NCBI GenBank assembly: GCA_902767275.1
Contig: CACXGY010000005.1
Location: forward strand, 1-50,297
Length of the DNA: 50,297 bases
Direction of reading: 5' to 3'
From: an uncultured bacterium
Lineage (GTDB): Bacteria > Cyanobacteriota > Vampirovibrionia > Gastranaerophilales > Gastranaerophilaceae
Each line of letters starts with the position of its first letter. Position 1 is the first letter of the stretch. The notes under the pieces were generated by a model. It was given only the letters and a program-made list of their open reading frames with translations, did not search any database and was not told the origin of the DNA. The translations under genes and the position numbers were made by a program. Shown one piece after another: positions 16,734 through 26,088 of the stretch.

Positions 16734-17722
16734 TACACACCTCCTTTCTTGAATGAATTGAAGGCTGAAGCGATATTATTCCCGCCTGTTTTTTGCACTG
16801 TATTATTGGATGCAGATATGACATTTATTGTTTGATTATTTTGAGTATTTGCTTGTGCTGCATCTCCTTTTGGTTTCTTTTTAACACCGAATAAATTTAA
16901 TATCGGCGGGATAAGAGCGATTGTTAATGCTGCTCTAGGCGGTGCAAGAATAATATCTGCCGACATATTCACAAAGTTCTTAACGTTTTGTTCTTTTTTA
17001 ACCCCAATTTCCATTTCTTCAGTAATTGGAGTTAAATCTTTTTGAACTGCACAACCTATATTATTACCGTCTTTGTCTTTCTTTATAACACCTTTTTCAG
17101 TTTTGAATACAGTCTTAGAGCGAACAACACCTGATTTATCTACCATCAAATTATTGTGTGCCGCTTCAAATACTGCTTTTTCTTCTTTACCATATATCAT
17201 AAGAGGTTCCAAATCTTTACAAAGAACAGAACCATCTTTTCTTAACATTTCACCTTCAGTATTTGTTGCAACTTTCTTACCGATTGCTTTCCCATCTTTT
17301 CCGAGTATATCTACAAGACCTACATTCGGATAGAATTTCTTGACCATTTCAGGTTTTAAATATTTATGAGGTTTTGCAAGAACTCTTTTAACCCCTACTG
17401 CCAACGGAGTGGCAAACACTAACGGCCAAGCAAATCCTATGACCCCTGATGAAATTGAGTGACATGAAGCGTAAGTAGCATCTCCCTTATCTTTAGTTAT
17501 TGCAAAGTTTGTTACCGGTCTTGCCCCGCAGCATACTGCTAATGAAAACAGTGATTGACAAATGACGGGATTATCTGCGGCAACATCAAGAACTTTTCCC
17601 AATGTTTCGCTTTGCAAAAAACGAGTGAGTCGTGATCCCTTTTCGGCATTGCCACTTACCGCTTTTTTGGCTGTAGCATGTGCCATCTTTGGAATTACTG
17701 AACCCATGACCTTGTTAATCAT
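16733..17722 (-). CDS. Unknown membrane-associated protein, first gene of coupled pair
   Basis: This 329-aa protein is not recognised. An amphipathic N-terminus (1-45) is followed by hydrophobic segments at about 52-70, 90-115 and 255-280. Between them (about 135-235) lies a charged region that repeats the pattern 'V-D-x-x-G-K-D-G-K-x-I-G-K-K' (residues 136-148, then LRKDGSVLCKD, VVRSKTVFKTEKGVIKKDKDGNNIG), probably short beta-hairpin repeats. It overlaps the next gene by one base and shares its terminator, which suggests two partners of one complex. AAGGA lies upstream of ATG 17722. Confidence 0.62.
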   Translation of the reverse strand: MINKVMGSVIPKMAHATAKKAVSGNAEKGSRLTRFLQSETLGKVLDVAADNPVICQSLFSLAVCCGARPVTNFAITKDKGDATYASCHSISSGVIGFAWPLVFATPLAVGVKRVLAKPHKYLKPEMVKKFYPNVGLVDILGKDGKAIGKKVATNTEGEMLRKDGSVLCKDLEPLMIYGKEEKAVFEAAHNNLMVDKSGVVRSKTVFKTEKGVIKKDKDGNNIGCAVQKDLTPITEEMEIGVKKEQNVKNFVNMSADIILAPPRAALTIALIPPILNLFGVKKKPKGDAAQANTQNNQTINVISASNNTVQKTGGNNIASAFNSFKKGGV

Positions 17723-17995
17723 TACATATTCCTTCTAATCGTTGTTGAATTATTAGTTGTTGTTCGGTTGAATAAAACGTCGTCAAAACTAACCCTTTTG
17801 TGATAGGTTTTAGATCTTGCGTTGTATGTATTTTCACCATAGTTTCCAATCTAAAATTCATTTTGTATTTGACCTTCTACAATTATATTAAAACAAATCA
17901 TATAAAATTTTGTCAGTTTATTGCGAAAATGTTACATTTATTTCTCATGCATAATATGATTATATTTCAGCAAATTAAAATAGTTTTTTTACTTG
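17723..17995. other. Intergenic region between divergent operons
   Basis: About 270 bases separate two divergent transcription units. It is AT-rich. Only the promoter box of the kdsC-type gene at its right end is distinct; a short open frame (17800-18003) has no ribosome site and an unlikely composition. Confidence 0.5.
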
Positions 17996-18004
17996 TGATA
18001 TAAT
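17996..18004 (+). promoter_or_regulatory. Extended -10 box of the kdsC-TPR-lysC operon
   Basis: TGATATAAT is followed by 6 nt and then ATG 18011, with no Shine-Dalgarno sequence. The first gene of the operon is predicted to be leaderless. Confidence 0.65.
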
Positions 18005-18010
18005 AAAACC

Positions 18011-18490
18011 ATGCTTAACTTACCTAATACAATAAAAATGGTTATAACTGATTTTGACGGTGTTTTGACCGATAATTTTGTGTATATAGGCGAAAATTCT
18101 CAATCAACAAGAAGAATAAATTATAAAGATGTAACAGGATGTTTCATGTTAAAAAATAAAGGTATAGATATAAGCATTATTTCCGGAGAAAAAAATCCTG
18201 CAATAGAATGGCTTAAAGAAACCTTTGAATTAAAAGAAGTGCATCAAAGAGTAAGGGAAAAACTTCCTATTCTTAAGTCAATACTTAATAAATATAATCT
18301 TTCTCAAGAAGAATACTTATATATCGGAGATGATATAAATGATATTGATTGTCTTGAATATGCGAAGTATAAAATAACAGTACCGAACGCAACAAAACCC
18401 GTAAAAGCATTAAACGATATACAATTTACGGAAGAATGCGGAGGCGAAGGTGCTTTCAGAGAGGTGGCAGATTGTCTGATAAAGAATTAA
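18011..18490 (+). CDS. KdsC-type HAD phosphatase (Kdo-8-phosphate phosphatase family)
   Basis: This 159-aa C0-type HAD enzyme contains DFDGVLTD (nucleophile and acid Asp, about 13-20), ISGEK (motif II), the Lys of REKLPILK, and GDDINDIDCL (motif IV). The ending CGGEGAFREV matches the GGxGAxRE signature of KdsC-family proteins. KdsC releases phosphate from Kdo-8-P for LPS core synthesis, which fits lpxA and lpxK elsewhere in the window. A 9-carbon sugar phosphatase or the C-terminal domain type of NeuA is an alternative. The gene overlaps the following TPR gene. Confidence 0.8.
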   Translation: MLNLPNTIKMVITDFDGVLTDNFVYIGENSQSTRRINYKDVTGCFMLKNKGIDISIISGEKNPAIEWLKETFELKEVHQRVREKLPILKSILNKYNLSQEEYLYIGDDINDIDCLEYAKYKITVPNATKPVKALNDIQFTEECGGEGAFREVADCLIKN

Positions 18491-19998
18491 AAAAATCAAA
18501 AAAACTTATTGATAAAGTAATGGAAAAAATTACGAAAGCGAATACTTTTGTAGATGATTATAACCGACTTGGTAAAACTCCTGCAATTCCTGCTAACGCT
18601 TTTATAAATATGGCAAATTCCATGTATACAATGGGCTATTTTAAAGAAGCGGAAGATTTATTACAAAGTGCGATTTGCTTTCCAAACAAGACTTCAAATG
18701 CTCTTATCAATCTTGGAGTTATAAAACAAACGACGGGAGATTTTAAAGAAGCGATTAAGTTTTATACGGCTGCATACAAAAAAGACAATCAAAACACTAA
18801 AGCACTCGGATTGTGGGGCAATTGTCTTGCAATGATGGGAGATTCTGATGGTGCGATAAAAAAATACGAACACGCTATAGAAATTGATGAGAAAAATTCA
18901 GATATATATCTTTCATGGGGAGCGTTGCTCATTAAGAATAAAAAATATACAGAGGCAAAAGAAAAACTTGATGAGGCGGCAAAATATAATATCAAAGATG
19001 CAAGACCTTTATATATGTTATCAATTGTCGAAATTGAATTGGGCGAATACGATAAAGCATTAGAAAAACTTCTTTTTATTATCAATACTACAGAAAATAA
19101 TTTTGAAGCACTTCATAATGTTGCATATATATATTTTAAGAAAAAAGATTATGATAATGCTATCTCTTATGCAAAACAAGTACTGGCAATATACAGACAC
19201 AAAGTGGAAACATATTTATTACTGGGAGATATATATGCAATAAAAAACAACAAAAAAGAATCTTTACAGTTTTATGAAATGGCTGAAATGAACGGGCTAA
19301 GAACATTTTTCTTATATATATCCTGGGCGGTTTCACTTCAAAAATTTAACAATCATGAACTTGCAATAGAAAAATTGCATAAGGCGAACGAATGTTTAAA
19401 AATAAAAAATGTTGATGAAGTGTACGCAAGATTAGCACTTTCCTATTACAAAATCGGAAAAGAAGAACTTGCAATACAAAATAAAAATAAGGCACTTGAA
19501 ATAAATCCTAATAATTATATGGCAAACAGTATTGCTGCTGAGATAGAAGTTGATAAAAAGAATTTTGAAACGGCAATGAAATTTTTGGATATTTGTAAAG
19601 ACGATTTCAGCAATAAAGGATTTAATTATTCGTTAATGGCACAGTGTTACGAAGGATTTGGCGATTTCAAAAAAGCGGAAGCCCTTTTTGAAAAAGCAAT
19701 AGAATATATGCCTGACAAAAAAGAAATTTTAATCGCATACGGAAACTTTTTAATAAAACAAAATGACTATGAAACAGCAAAGAAAAAGTTAAAATCAATT
19801 AGTGAAAAAACTAAGGATGTTGATATTTTAAATTTATATTTTAAGATTCTCTATTGTCTTGCAAAACAAAGCAGTTACAAGTATAATATTGAAAAAGCGA
19901 TTGAAATATCAAAGAAAATCAAAACTATCAATCCTGATTTATTCAAATACACAGCAGAAAGAGAAGAATTAGAAGGTATTTTGGGGAATAATGAATAG
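18472..19998 (+). CDS. TPR-repeat protein
   Basis: The protein is about 508 aa and consists almost wholly of tetratricopeptide repeats (about a dozen, for example [20 protein letters not shown] and [20 protein letters not shown]). It has no signal peptide or membrane segment. The frame opens at ATG 18436, but TTG 18472 preceded by GAGGTGG is the more credible start. It overlaps kdsC by 19 nt and lysC by 8 nt, so it belongs to one operon. It is probably a protein-interaction scaffold; no partner is evident. Confidence 0.8.
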   Translation: MSDKELKKSKKLIDKVMEKITKANTFVDDYNRLGKTPAIPANAFINMANSMYTMGYFKEAEDLLQSAICFPNKTSNALINLGVIKQTTGDFKEAIKFYTAAYKKDNQNTKALGLWGNCLAMMGDSDGAIKKYEHAIEIDEKNSDIYLSWGALLIKNKKYTEAKEKLDEAAKYNIKDARPLYMLSIVEIELGEYDKALEKLLFIINTTENNFEALHNVAYIYFKKKDYDNAISYAKQVLAIYRHKVETYLLLGDIYAIKNNKKESLQFYEMAEMNGLRTFFLYISWAVSLQKFNNHELAIEKLHKANECLKIKNVDEVYARLALSYYKIGKEELAIQNKNKALEINPNNYMANSIAAEIEVDKKNFETAMKFLDICKDDFSNKGFNYSLMAQCYEGFGDFKKAEALFEKAIEYMPDKKEILIAYGNFLIKQNDYETAKKKLKSISEKTKDVDILNLYFKILYCLAKQSSYKYNIEKAIEISKKIKTINPDLFKYTAEREELEGILGNNE

Positions 19999-21262
19999 TA
20001 AAAAAATAATCGTTCAAAAATTTGGCGGGACATCGGTCGCCGACACGGACAAAATAAAGAACGTAGCGAGAACAATTTTAAGAGAACAAAGTTTTGGAAA
20101 TGATGTTGTTGTAGTCGTATCTGCAATGGGACATACAACAGACCATTTAGTAAAAATGGCAAAAGAAATTTCGCCAAATCCGTCAGGACGTGAAATGGAC
20201 ATGTTATTATCTACCGGAGAGGGGATATCAATTGCATTATTAGCAATGGCAATACAAGAAGCAGGCGGACAAGCGGTTAGTATGAATGCAATGCAAGTTG
20301 GTATAATAACAGAAAACATCCATTCAAAAGCAAGAATTGTTGATATCAAAACAGACCGTATAAAACGGCATTTAGACGAAGGTAAAGTAGTTGTTATTGC
20401 AGGATTTCAAGGAGTAACTCCGAATGGAGAGGTTACTACCTTAGGCAGAGGCGGTTCTGATACATCCGCCGTTGCACTCGCTGCTGCACTTGAAGCCGCC
20501 AGATGTGATATTTACACGGATGTTGAAGGTGTTTATACAACAGACCCGAGATTAGTTCCTACTGCATCAAGATTAGACGTTGTTTCTTATGAAGAAATGT
20601 TGGAACTTGCTCGAGTTGGTGCAAATGTTTTGCACCCAAGGGCTGTTGAAACTGCTAAAATGTTTAAAGTCCCGCTTAGGGTCAGAAGCAGTTTTAAACT
20701 GGATAATTTAGGTACACTTATTGTAGGAGTAGAAGATATGGAACTTCAAAAACCTGTCACAGGTGTTGCATCAGACTTATCTCAATTAAGAATTGTCGTT
20801 TGTGATGTTCCCGATGTTCCGGGACGTGCCGCTCAAATATTTTCTAAATTGGCTGATGCTAATATTTCTGTTGATATGATTATTCAATCTTATGCAAGAA
20901 AATTAGAAAATACTAATGATATTGCGTTCACTATTGATAAATCTGATTTAGACAAAACTCTAAAAACCTTAGATAATATGAAAGAAAATATCGGAGCAAG
21001 CAGATTTCAAGTTGATGAAAATATTGCAAAAGTTTCAATTGTCGGAGCAGGCATGATTGACCGACCGGGTATAGCCGCTTCTATGTTTGATACTCTGGCT
21101 GAACAAAATATTAATATTAAAATGATTTCTACAAGTGAAATAAAAATCAGTTGTCTTGTTGATGAACTTGATGCTGATAAGGCTGTTATTGCTTTACATA
21201 AAGCATTTAACCTTAATTGTGATGAAATTGCAGATGTTAAAGGAACACTTCCTGACGTATAA
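19991..21262 (+). CDS. lysC: Aspartate kinase
   Basis: This 423-aa enzyme phosphorylates aspartate, the first step towards lysine, methionine and threonine. The catalytic domain shows [11 protein letters not shown] (about 5-15), VVVVSAMG and [18 protein letters not shown] (about 150-167). Two ACT domains follow (from about 265), giving amino-acid feedback control. The architecture is that of the monofunctional lysC of Bacillus and cyanobacteria. The ATG overlaps the end of the TPR gene; GGGG lies just upstream. Confidence 0.95.
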   Translation: MNSKKIIVQKFGGTSVADTDKIKNVARTILREQSFGNDVVVVVSAMGHTTDHLVKMAKEISPNPSGREMDMLLSTGEGISIALLAMAIQEAGGQAVSMNAMQVGIITENIHSKARIVDIKTDRIKRHLDEGKVVVIAGFQGVTPNGEVTTLGRGGSDTSAVALAAALEAARCDIYTDVEGVYTTDPRLVPTASRLDVVSYEEMLELARVGANVLHPRAVETAKMFKVPLRVRSSFKLDNLGTLIVGVEDMELQKPVTGVASDLSQLRIVVCDVPDVPGRAAQIFSKLADANISVDMIIQSYARKLENTNDIAFTIDKSDLDKTLKTLDNMKENIGASRFQVDENIAKVSIVGAGMIDRPGIAASMFDTLAEQNINIKMISTSEIKISCLVDELDADKAVIALHKAFNLNCDEIADVKGTLPDV

Positions 21263-21346
21263 ATGAACTTTTTTATAGTTAATTCGTTATAATAACAGAA
21301 GGCAATTTCTGAGATGTAATTATTTTATGTAATAAGGATTTTGATT

Positions 21347-21817
21347 ATGAAAAAAATATTATTGACACTATTGGCAATTTTAATGTTAAATACAACTGTT
21401 TTTGCAGCAAGTACAAAACAAGAAGCACTTGCTTTTTTTAATAAATACGTTAATGCCGCAAATACATACGATTCTAATGTAACAACAATGTATTCTCCGA
21501 CAGCAAGAATCATCAGAGAAGTTGTTAAACCTGACGGTTCAATTGTTACCAGAGTAACAAACACTCAAAGATACATCAGCGAAATGAAAAAAAGTCAAAT
21601 AGTGGCAAAAGTAAGAAACTATAAGAATACTTATACAAATATAAAAGTTGAACAAACAGGAACTGATACATATAAAATTTCTTCATTAAGACAACCGTCA
21701 GGAGAATCTTATAAACTAAAAGCATATACAGTAGTAAAAAAACAACCTAACGGTAAATGGTTAATTACAGAAGAAATGATGCAAACGAAAGTTCAAATGT
21801 TAATCAATGCAAAATAA
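21347..21817 (+). CDS. Secreted small protein of unknown function
   Basis: The start is ATG 21347 with AAGGA 8 nt upstream, giving 156 aa. Residues 1-20 form a clear signal peptide (KKILLTLLAILML...VFAAS). The mature part starts with an amphipathic helix (TKQEALAFFNKYVNAAN) and continues as mixed beta strands with Tyr and Thr. This is similar in outline to NTF2-like domains (DUF4440/SnoaL style), but no family is certain. It is monocistronic with its own terminator at 21852-21880. Confidence 0.75.
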   Translation: MKKILLTLLAILMLNTTVFAASTKQEALAFFNKYVNAANTYDSNVTTMYSPTARIIREVVKPDGSIVTRVTNTQRYISEMKKSQIVAKVRNYKNTYTNIKVEQTGTDTYKISSLRQPSGESYKLKAYTVVKKQPNGKWLITEEMMQTKVQMLINAK

Positions 21818-21851
21818 AAATAGAAATAAAAAATAAAACAAACATAACACA

Positions 21852-21880
21852 AAAGACTCCACTTGGGGTCTTTTTATTTT
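21852..21880 (+). terminator. Intrinsic terminator
   Basis: The stem AAAGACTCC/GGGGTCTTT (one G-T pair, loop ACTT) is followed by a T-rich tail. Confidence 0.88.
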
Positions 21881-21959
21881 ATCAATTTTTATGGGTATAA
21901 AAGAAGTTATAAAAATTATTGTTTACCTTTAAATCGGTAATTAGAGAAGTTTTATTATA

Positions 21960-22862
21960 TTAAATAAATTGTTTATATAATCTTTTAAACTCGCTTCCTA
22001 TTTTTCGAGCATCTGTTTCTAAAAAATTATAATAATATCCGTTATCGTTATCTTGTCCTATTTGATAGGTTTCCGTTTTGTTTTTTTGCCATTCCTCATA
22101 TTTTGGGGTTGCTTCAATACATTTGTTAACCCATTGTTTTTCATTAACGGGAACTCTATCCTTGTAAAAAGATTCCACACCGAATTGCTTCATATAATCA
22201 GGGTAATTACCCTTTAACCATTGTGCCAATCCTTCTGCTTTTTGTGGCGAAATATCTTTCAAATGTTCATTCATATTAGGAATAAATCCGGTTAGTCCCT
22301 CAGTTTCATTCAACATCATAAATTCCTGTAATTTATGCCTAAATTCGTGGTGCATAACATCGAATAATTCTTCTTTTGATAAATCCGTATTTATATTAAT
22401 ATCAGGAATTAACTTATTAACAAATCCGCCTTGACAAGGTCTTTTTGTGTCCGTAAATGATTTTAATCTTAAAGTACCTTGACAGAAACCGTAATTATTT
22501 TTTACTTCATTAAAAAGTGCTTGAATATATTCTGATTTATCCTCTATTTTTGATATTTCTTTATATCTATCAATCATAACAGCCGCTTCCCCACGTGATA
22601 TATCACGCATAAATGCTTCCGAGAACGTTTTTTGTGCTTTAGATATAACATCTAAATTTTTTGTTTTTAGTGCAAAAACAGAACCTAAAGCAGCAACTCC
22701 TATTGCTGTCAGACTGGCTAAAAGTTTTTCATTCCCATCTATATTCGGATTTAAAGATTTCGATTTTGGAGAAGTAATAACTTTCGGAGGTTCTTTCCCA
22801 AGAATTTTTCGAACTTCCGCTAAATTAACTTTTCCATAATTTATTTCAGGAATATTTTTCAT
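21960..22862 (-). CDS. Unknown protein with HEFRH zincin-like motif
   Basis: The preferred start is ATG 22862 (300 aa), preceded by AGGT; an in-frame extension to 22946 lacks a ribosome site. A hydrophobic segment lies at about 46-66. The middle contains DVMHHEFRHKLQEFM, in which HEFRH (172-176) has the HExxH zinc signature. A possible third ligand is Glu282 in FLETDARKIG near the C-terminus, an 'ExDA'-type helix found in several zincins. A peptidase role is therefore plausible but unproven. Gln/Lys-rich flanks and lack of a signal peptide are like other unknown proteins of this window. Confidence 0.6.
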   Translation of the reverse strand: MKNIPEINYGKVNLAEVRKILGKEPPKVITSPKSKSLNPNIDGNEKLLASLTAIGVAALGSVFALKTKNLDVISKAQKTFSEAFMRDISRGEAAVMIDRYKEISKIEDKSEYIQALFNEVKNNYGFCQGTLRLKSFTDTKRPCQGGFVNKLIPDININTDLSKEELFDVMHHEFRHKLQEFMMLNETEGLTGFIPNMNEHLKDISPQKAEGLAQWLKGNYPDYMKQFGVESFYKDRVPVNEKQWVNKCIEATPKYEEWQKNKTETYQIGQDNDNGYYYNFLETDARKIGSEFKRLYKQFI

Positions 22863-22956
22863 CACACTACCTATATTTATACAAAGAATTTTTGTAAGAA
22901 AAAATTGCTTAAATTGCACACTACTGTCCGAGATAATTTTTTGCAAAAAATCAAAT

Positions 22957-23090
22957 AATACTTATTTATTGGCAACCCCACCGGCTTTGTAATAAACTAT
23001 CGGCAACCCTTCCCTTGCTAAGGGCAAGAAAACACATCCTTCCATTGACAAGGGAAGGAAGTTTTTGTTACCTGCTCTTTGTAAGGGAAG
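22957..23090. repeat. Intergenic repeat, copy A
   Basis: The stretch contains ATACTTATTTATTGGCAACC, then CCCTTCCCTTGCTAAGGGCA and TTGACAAGGGAAGGAAG. The same blocks occur in the same order, on the opposite strand, at 50057-50150. Short dyads (CCCTTG/CAAGGG) suggest a REP-like family of folded repeats. Confidence 0.72.
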
Positions 23091-23095
23091 TTTAC

Positions 23096-24352
23096 TTATA
23101 TTGAAATATCTTTGTGTTTAAAATGTTTTATACCTGTTGCATAATCATTTACAATTTGACCGTTGCCTACTAATTTATATTTATAAATAACCAATCCGTC
23201 GATACCGACAGGCCCCCTTGCATGAGTTTTATTAGTAGATATTCCTACTTCTGCCCCAAATCCATATCTAAATCCGTCTGCAAAACGGGTCGAAACATTA
23301 TGGTAAACTCCTGCTGAATCAACGAGATTCATAAACTGTTCTGCATTTTCTTTATTTTCTGTCAAAATAGATTCAGTATGACCTGAGCCATATTCATTAA
23401 TGTGCTCAATTGCCGCATTTACATCATCAACATATTTAACGGCAAGTTTAAGATCAGAATACTCTTTATGCCAAGTTTCAGGGGTAAATATAATTTCTAC
23501 GCCCATATCTTCTATTGATTTTATCAATTCTTTTGCATTTGCAAAATCTTTATGTATAAGCAAAGTCTCAACAGTATTACAAGCACTCGGATATTGTGTT
23601 TTTGAATCAATAACAACTCTTTTTGCAAGATCGAAATCTGCACTCTCATCAACAAAAATATGACAAATTCCATCTGCGTGTCCTAAAACAGGAATCTTTG
23701 TATTTTCTTTAATAAATTTTACCAAACTGTTACCACCTCTTGGAATTATTAAATCTATATATTTATCCGCTTTTAACATTTCTCCCACATCATCTCTTGT
23801 ATATACCTGATTTAGCATTCCTTGAGGAAATTCGTTTATATGTGACAGAGCCTCATTTATTATATCCAGTATTGTTTTGTTTGTATTTTTAGACTCTTTA
23901 CCACCTTTTAAGATAACAGCATTTGATGATTTTATGGCAAGTGCTGATATTTGAGAAATAACGTCGGGTCTTGCTTCAAAAATAATTCCTAAAACTCCTA
24001 TCGGACAAGAAACTTTTTGCAGTATAAGTCCGTCATCTAATTCTCGTTTTAATAAAACTTTATTTACGGGATCGTCTAATTTTGAAATATCACGTATCCC
24101 CTGAATCATATCTCTCATTTTATTTTCATCAAGTTTCAGACGATTATATGTTGATTTTGTGAGTTCGCCATTCTCAACTAATTCTTTTGCAAACTCCAAA
24201 TCTTTTTTATTTGCTTCAAATATCTTATTTTTATTTTTATCAAGTGCATCTGCAACAGCAATCAACCCTTTATCCTTAATAATACCTGACAACCCCTGAG
24301 CCTTAACTGATGCTTTTTTTGCCAATTTTGCTATATCAATAAATGATTCCAT
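23096..24352 (-). CDS. proA: Gamma-glutamyl phosphate reductase
   Basis: This 418-aa enzyme reduces gamma-glutamyl phosphate to the semialdehyde with NADPH in proline synthesis. Typical segments are IFEARPDVISQISALAIKS, ILKGGKES, LIIPRGGNSLVKFIKE and the catalytic-Cys region TQYPSACNTVETLLIH. The C-terminus has EVGISTNKTHARGPVGIDGL. AAGGGG lies 7 nt before ATG 24352. No proB is in the window. Confidence 0.96.
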   Translation of the reverse strand: MESFIDIAKLAKKASVKAQGLSGIIKDKGLIAVADALDKNKNKIFEANKKDLEFAKELVENGELTKSTYNRLKLDENKMRDMIQGIRDISKLDDPVNKVLLKRELDDGLILQKVSCPIGVLGIIFEARPDVISQISALAIKSSNAVILKGGKESKNTNKTILDIINEALSHINEFPQGMLNQVYTRDDVGEMLKADKYIDLIIPRGGNSLVKFIKENTKIPVLGHADGICHIFVDESADFDLAKRVVIDSKTQYPSACNTVETLLIHKDFANAKELIKSIEDMGVEIIFTPETWHKEYSDLKLAVKYVDDVNAAIEHINEYGSGHTESILTENKENAEQFMNLVDSAGVYHNVSTRFADGFRYGFGAEVGISTNKTHARGPVGIDGLVIYKYKLVGNGQIVNDYATGIKHFKHKDISI

Positions 24353-24474
24353 ATAAAAACCCCTTCATATCTAATAAAAATAAAATCCTTACATTTACTC
24401 TAGCATATAAAAAATAATAAGTATATTATTGTTTATCATAAATTTTTATACTATAATCGTCAGCGGGGGAAAAT

Positions 24475-26088
24475 GTGAACCAAATAACAAAAATAGAAAC
24501 AAAAAAAACAACTAATACAACAACAGGGGCAGCCTTCCTTATACAACTATTAAAAGAACAAGGTACAGATACAATTTTTGGCTACCCCGGAGCACCTATT
24601 CTGCCAATATATGATTCGCTGATAAATGATAACCAAATTAAACATGTATTATGTCGCCATGAACAAGGTGCTGTTCACGCAGCAGAAGGTTATGCGAAAG
24701 TAAAAGATAAATGCGGAGTTGTATTGGTTACATCAGGTCCGGGATTTTCCAACACATTGACAGGAATTATGAACGCATATACAGACGGAACGCCTCTTGT
24801 TATTATATGCGGGCAAACTGAAACTATTGGTCATAATGAATTTCAAGAAGCAAATATATCTGAAATAACACGTACTTTTACTAAAGCAACAATTGAAATC
24901 GAGAATGCATCAGATATTGAAAAATCAATAAAAACCGCATTTTCTATCGCAAATAAAATCCCTAAAGCACCCGTTGTCGTTTCAGTAAAAAAATCTATAT
25001 TAAAAGAAGAAATTGAGAATAATCAAACATACAGAATAAAAAAAGAAATAAAAGTTGCAGCACCTCATTCTTGTATTCTAAAAACTATAGATATTTTGAA
25101 AAACTCAAAAAAACCGCTCATTATTGCAGGCGGAGGGTGCAATAATGCAGAAAATGAATTGATTGAATTAGCACACCTTACTCACATACCAATTGTATCT
25201 ACTTTAATGGCAAAAGGCAGAGTCGATGATGTTTCTCTCGGTATGATTGGTTTGAGCGGAGATAAAGAACTTAATGATTCTATTGAAAATGCTGATACTG
25301 TTTTAGTTTTGGGGTCAAGATTAACTACTCGTACAACAAAAAACAAAGAAATATTTTTACCTAAATCAAAAATTATAAATATTAATATCGAACACAACAA
25401 ATCAAATAACGTGAAACCGGCAAAAGAAATCATCGGAGAAATTGATATTATTCTTCAACAAATTATCGGAGTAATAAAATCAAAAAACATAACATTTGAT
25501 ATTAAATACGATTGGATAGAACAATTGTCACGAACTGAAAATAATACTTCGAAAAAACAAGAATTGACAGGAGAAGATGTACTAACTGAAATATATAATT
25601 ACACAAAAAAATATAATCCTATTATCACAACAGATGTTGGAATGCATCAGATAATGGCTGCAAAAATATTCAAAACGACTTCTTCAAAGAAATTTCTTAC
25701 AGCAGGCGGATTCGGAACAATGGGATTTGGACTTCCTGCTTCAATAGGAGCATATTTTGGTATGCCTGATTCGCTTATACTAAATATAACAGGTGACGGT
25801 TCTTTCCAAATGAATATGCAAGAACTCGGAACTATTTCTCAATACAATATCCCTATAAAAATATTCATAATGAATAATTCTTCTTTGGGAATGATAAAAA
25901 AACTTCAAGAGAAAAAATATTCAAAACCGTTCCAATCAGATTTAATCAATCCTGATTTTACTAAAATTGCAGAATCTTATGGAATAAAAGGTTATAAAAT
26001 TACAAATATTAATGATTTAAAAAACACACTGCCGGAAATATTCAAATATAAAAAAGCGGTGCTGCTTGATATAAAAACTACTGATTAG
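24475..26088 (+). CDS. Acetolactate synthase-type thiamine-diphosphate enzyme
   Basis: This 537-aa protein has the three TPP-enzyme domains. The PYR domain includes IFGYPGAPILPIYDSL and the catalytic Glu in RHEQGAVHAAEGYAK. The central domain has IAGGGCNNA. The PP domain has GDGSFQMNMQEL with the metal-binding NNSSLGM. It is closest in style to the IlvB large subunit, which joins two pyruvates. It is shorter than usual IlvB (about 560-590 aa), lacking the end of the C-terminal lid, and no ilvN regulatory subunit is adjacent, so another 2-oxoacid could be the substrate. The start is GTG 24475 after GGGGGA; a TATAAT lies at 24452-24457. Confidence 0.82.
   Translation: MNQITKIETKKTTNTTTGAAFLIQLLKEQGTDTIFGYPGAPILPIYDSLINDNQIKHVLCRHEQGAVHAAEGYAKVKDKCGVVLVTSGPGFSNTLTGIMNAYTDGTPLVIICGQTETIGHNEFQEANISEITRTFTKATIEIENASDIEKSIKTAFSIANKIPKAPVVVSVKKSILKEEIENNQTYRIKKEIKVAAPHSCILKTIDILKNSKKPLIIAGGGCNNAENELIELAHLTHIPIVSTLMAKGRVDDVSLGMIGLSGDKELNDSIENADTVLVLGSRLTTRTTKNKEIFLPKSKIININIEHNKSNNVKPAKEIIGEIDIILQQIIGVIKSKNITFDIKYDWIEQLSRTENNTSKKQELTGEDVLTEIYNYTKKYNPIITTDVGMHQIMAAKIFKTTSSKKFLTAGGFGTMGFGLPASIGAYFGMPDSLILNITGDGSFQMNMQELGTISQYNIPIKIFIMNNSSLGMIKKLQEKKYSKPFQSDLINPDFTKIAESYGIKGYKITNINDLKNTLPEIFKYKKAVLLDIKTTD

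Noticed and set aside
17800-18003. 67-codon plus-strand frame before the kdsC-type gene
   Set aside because: No ribosome site, Phe/Leu/Ile-rich shadow-like composition, and it covers the promoter box of the next gene.
22957-23090. A CRISPR-like array in the repeat-rich gap before proA
   Set aside because: The repeated blocks are only two or three, of unequal spacing, and match a dispersed repeat at 50057; there are no regular spacers and no cas genes.
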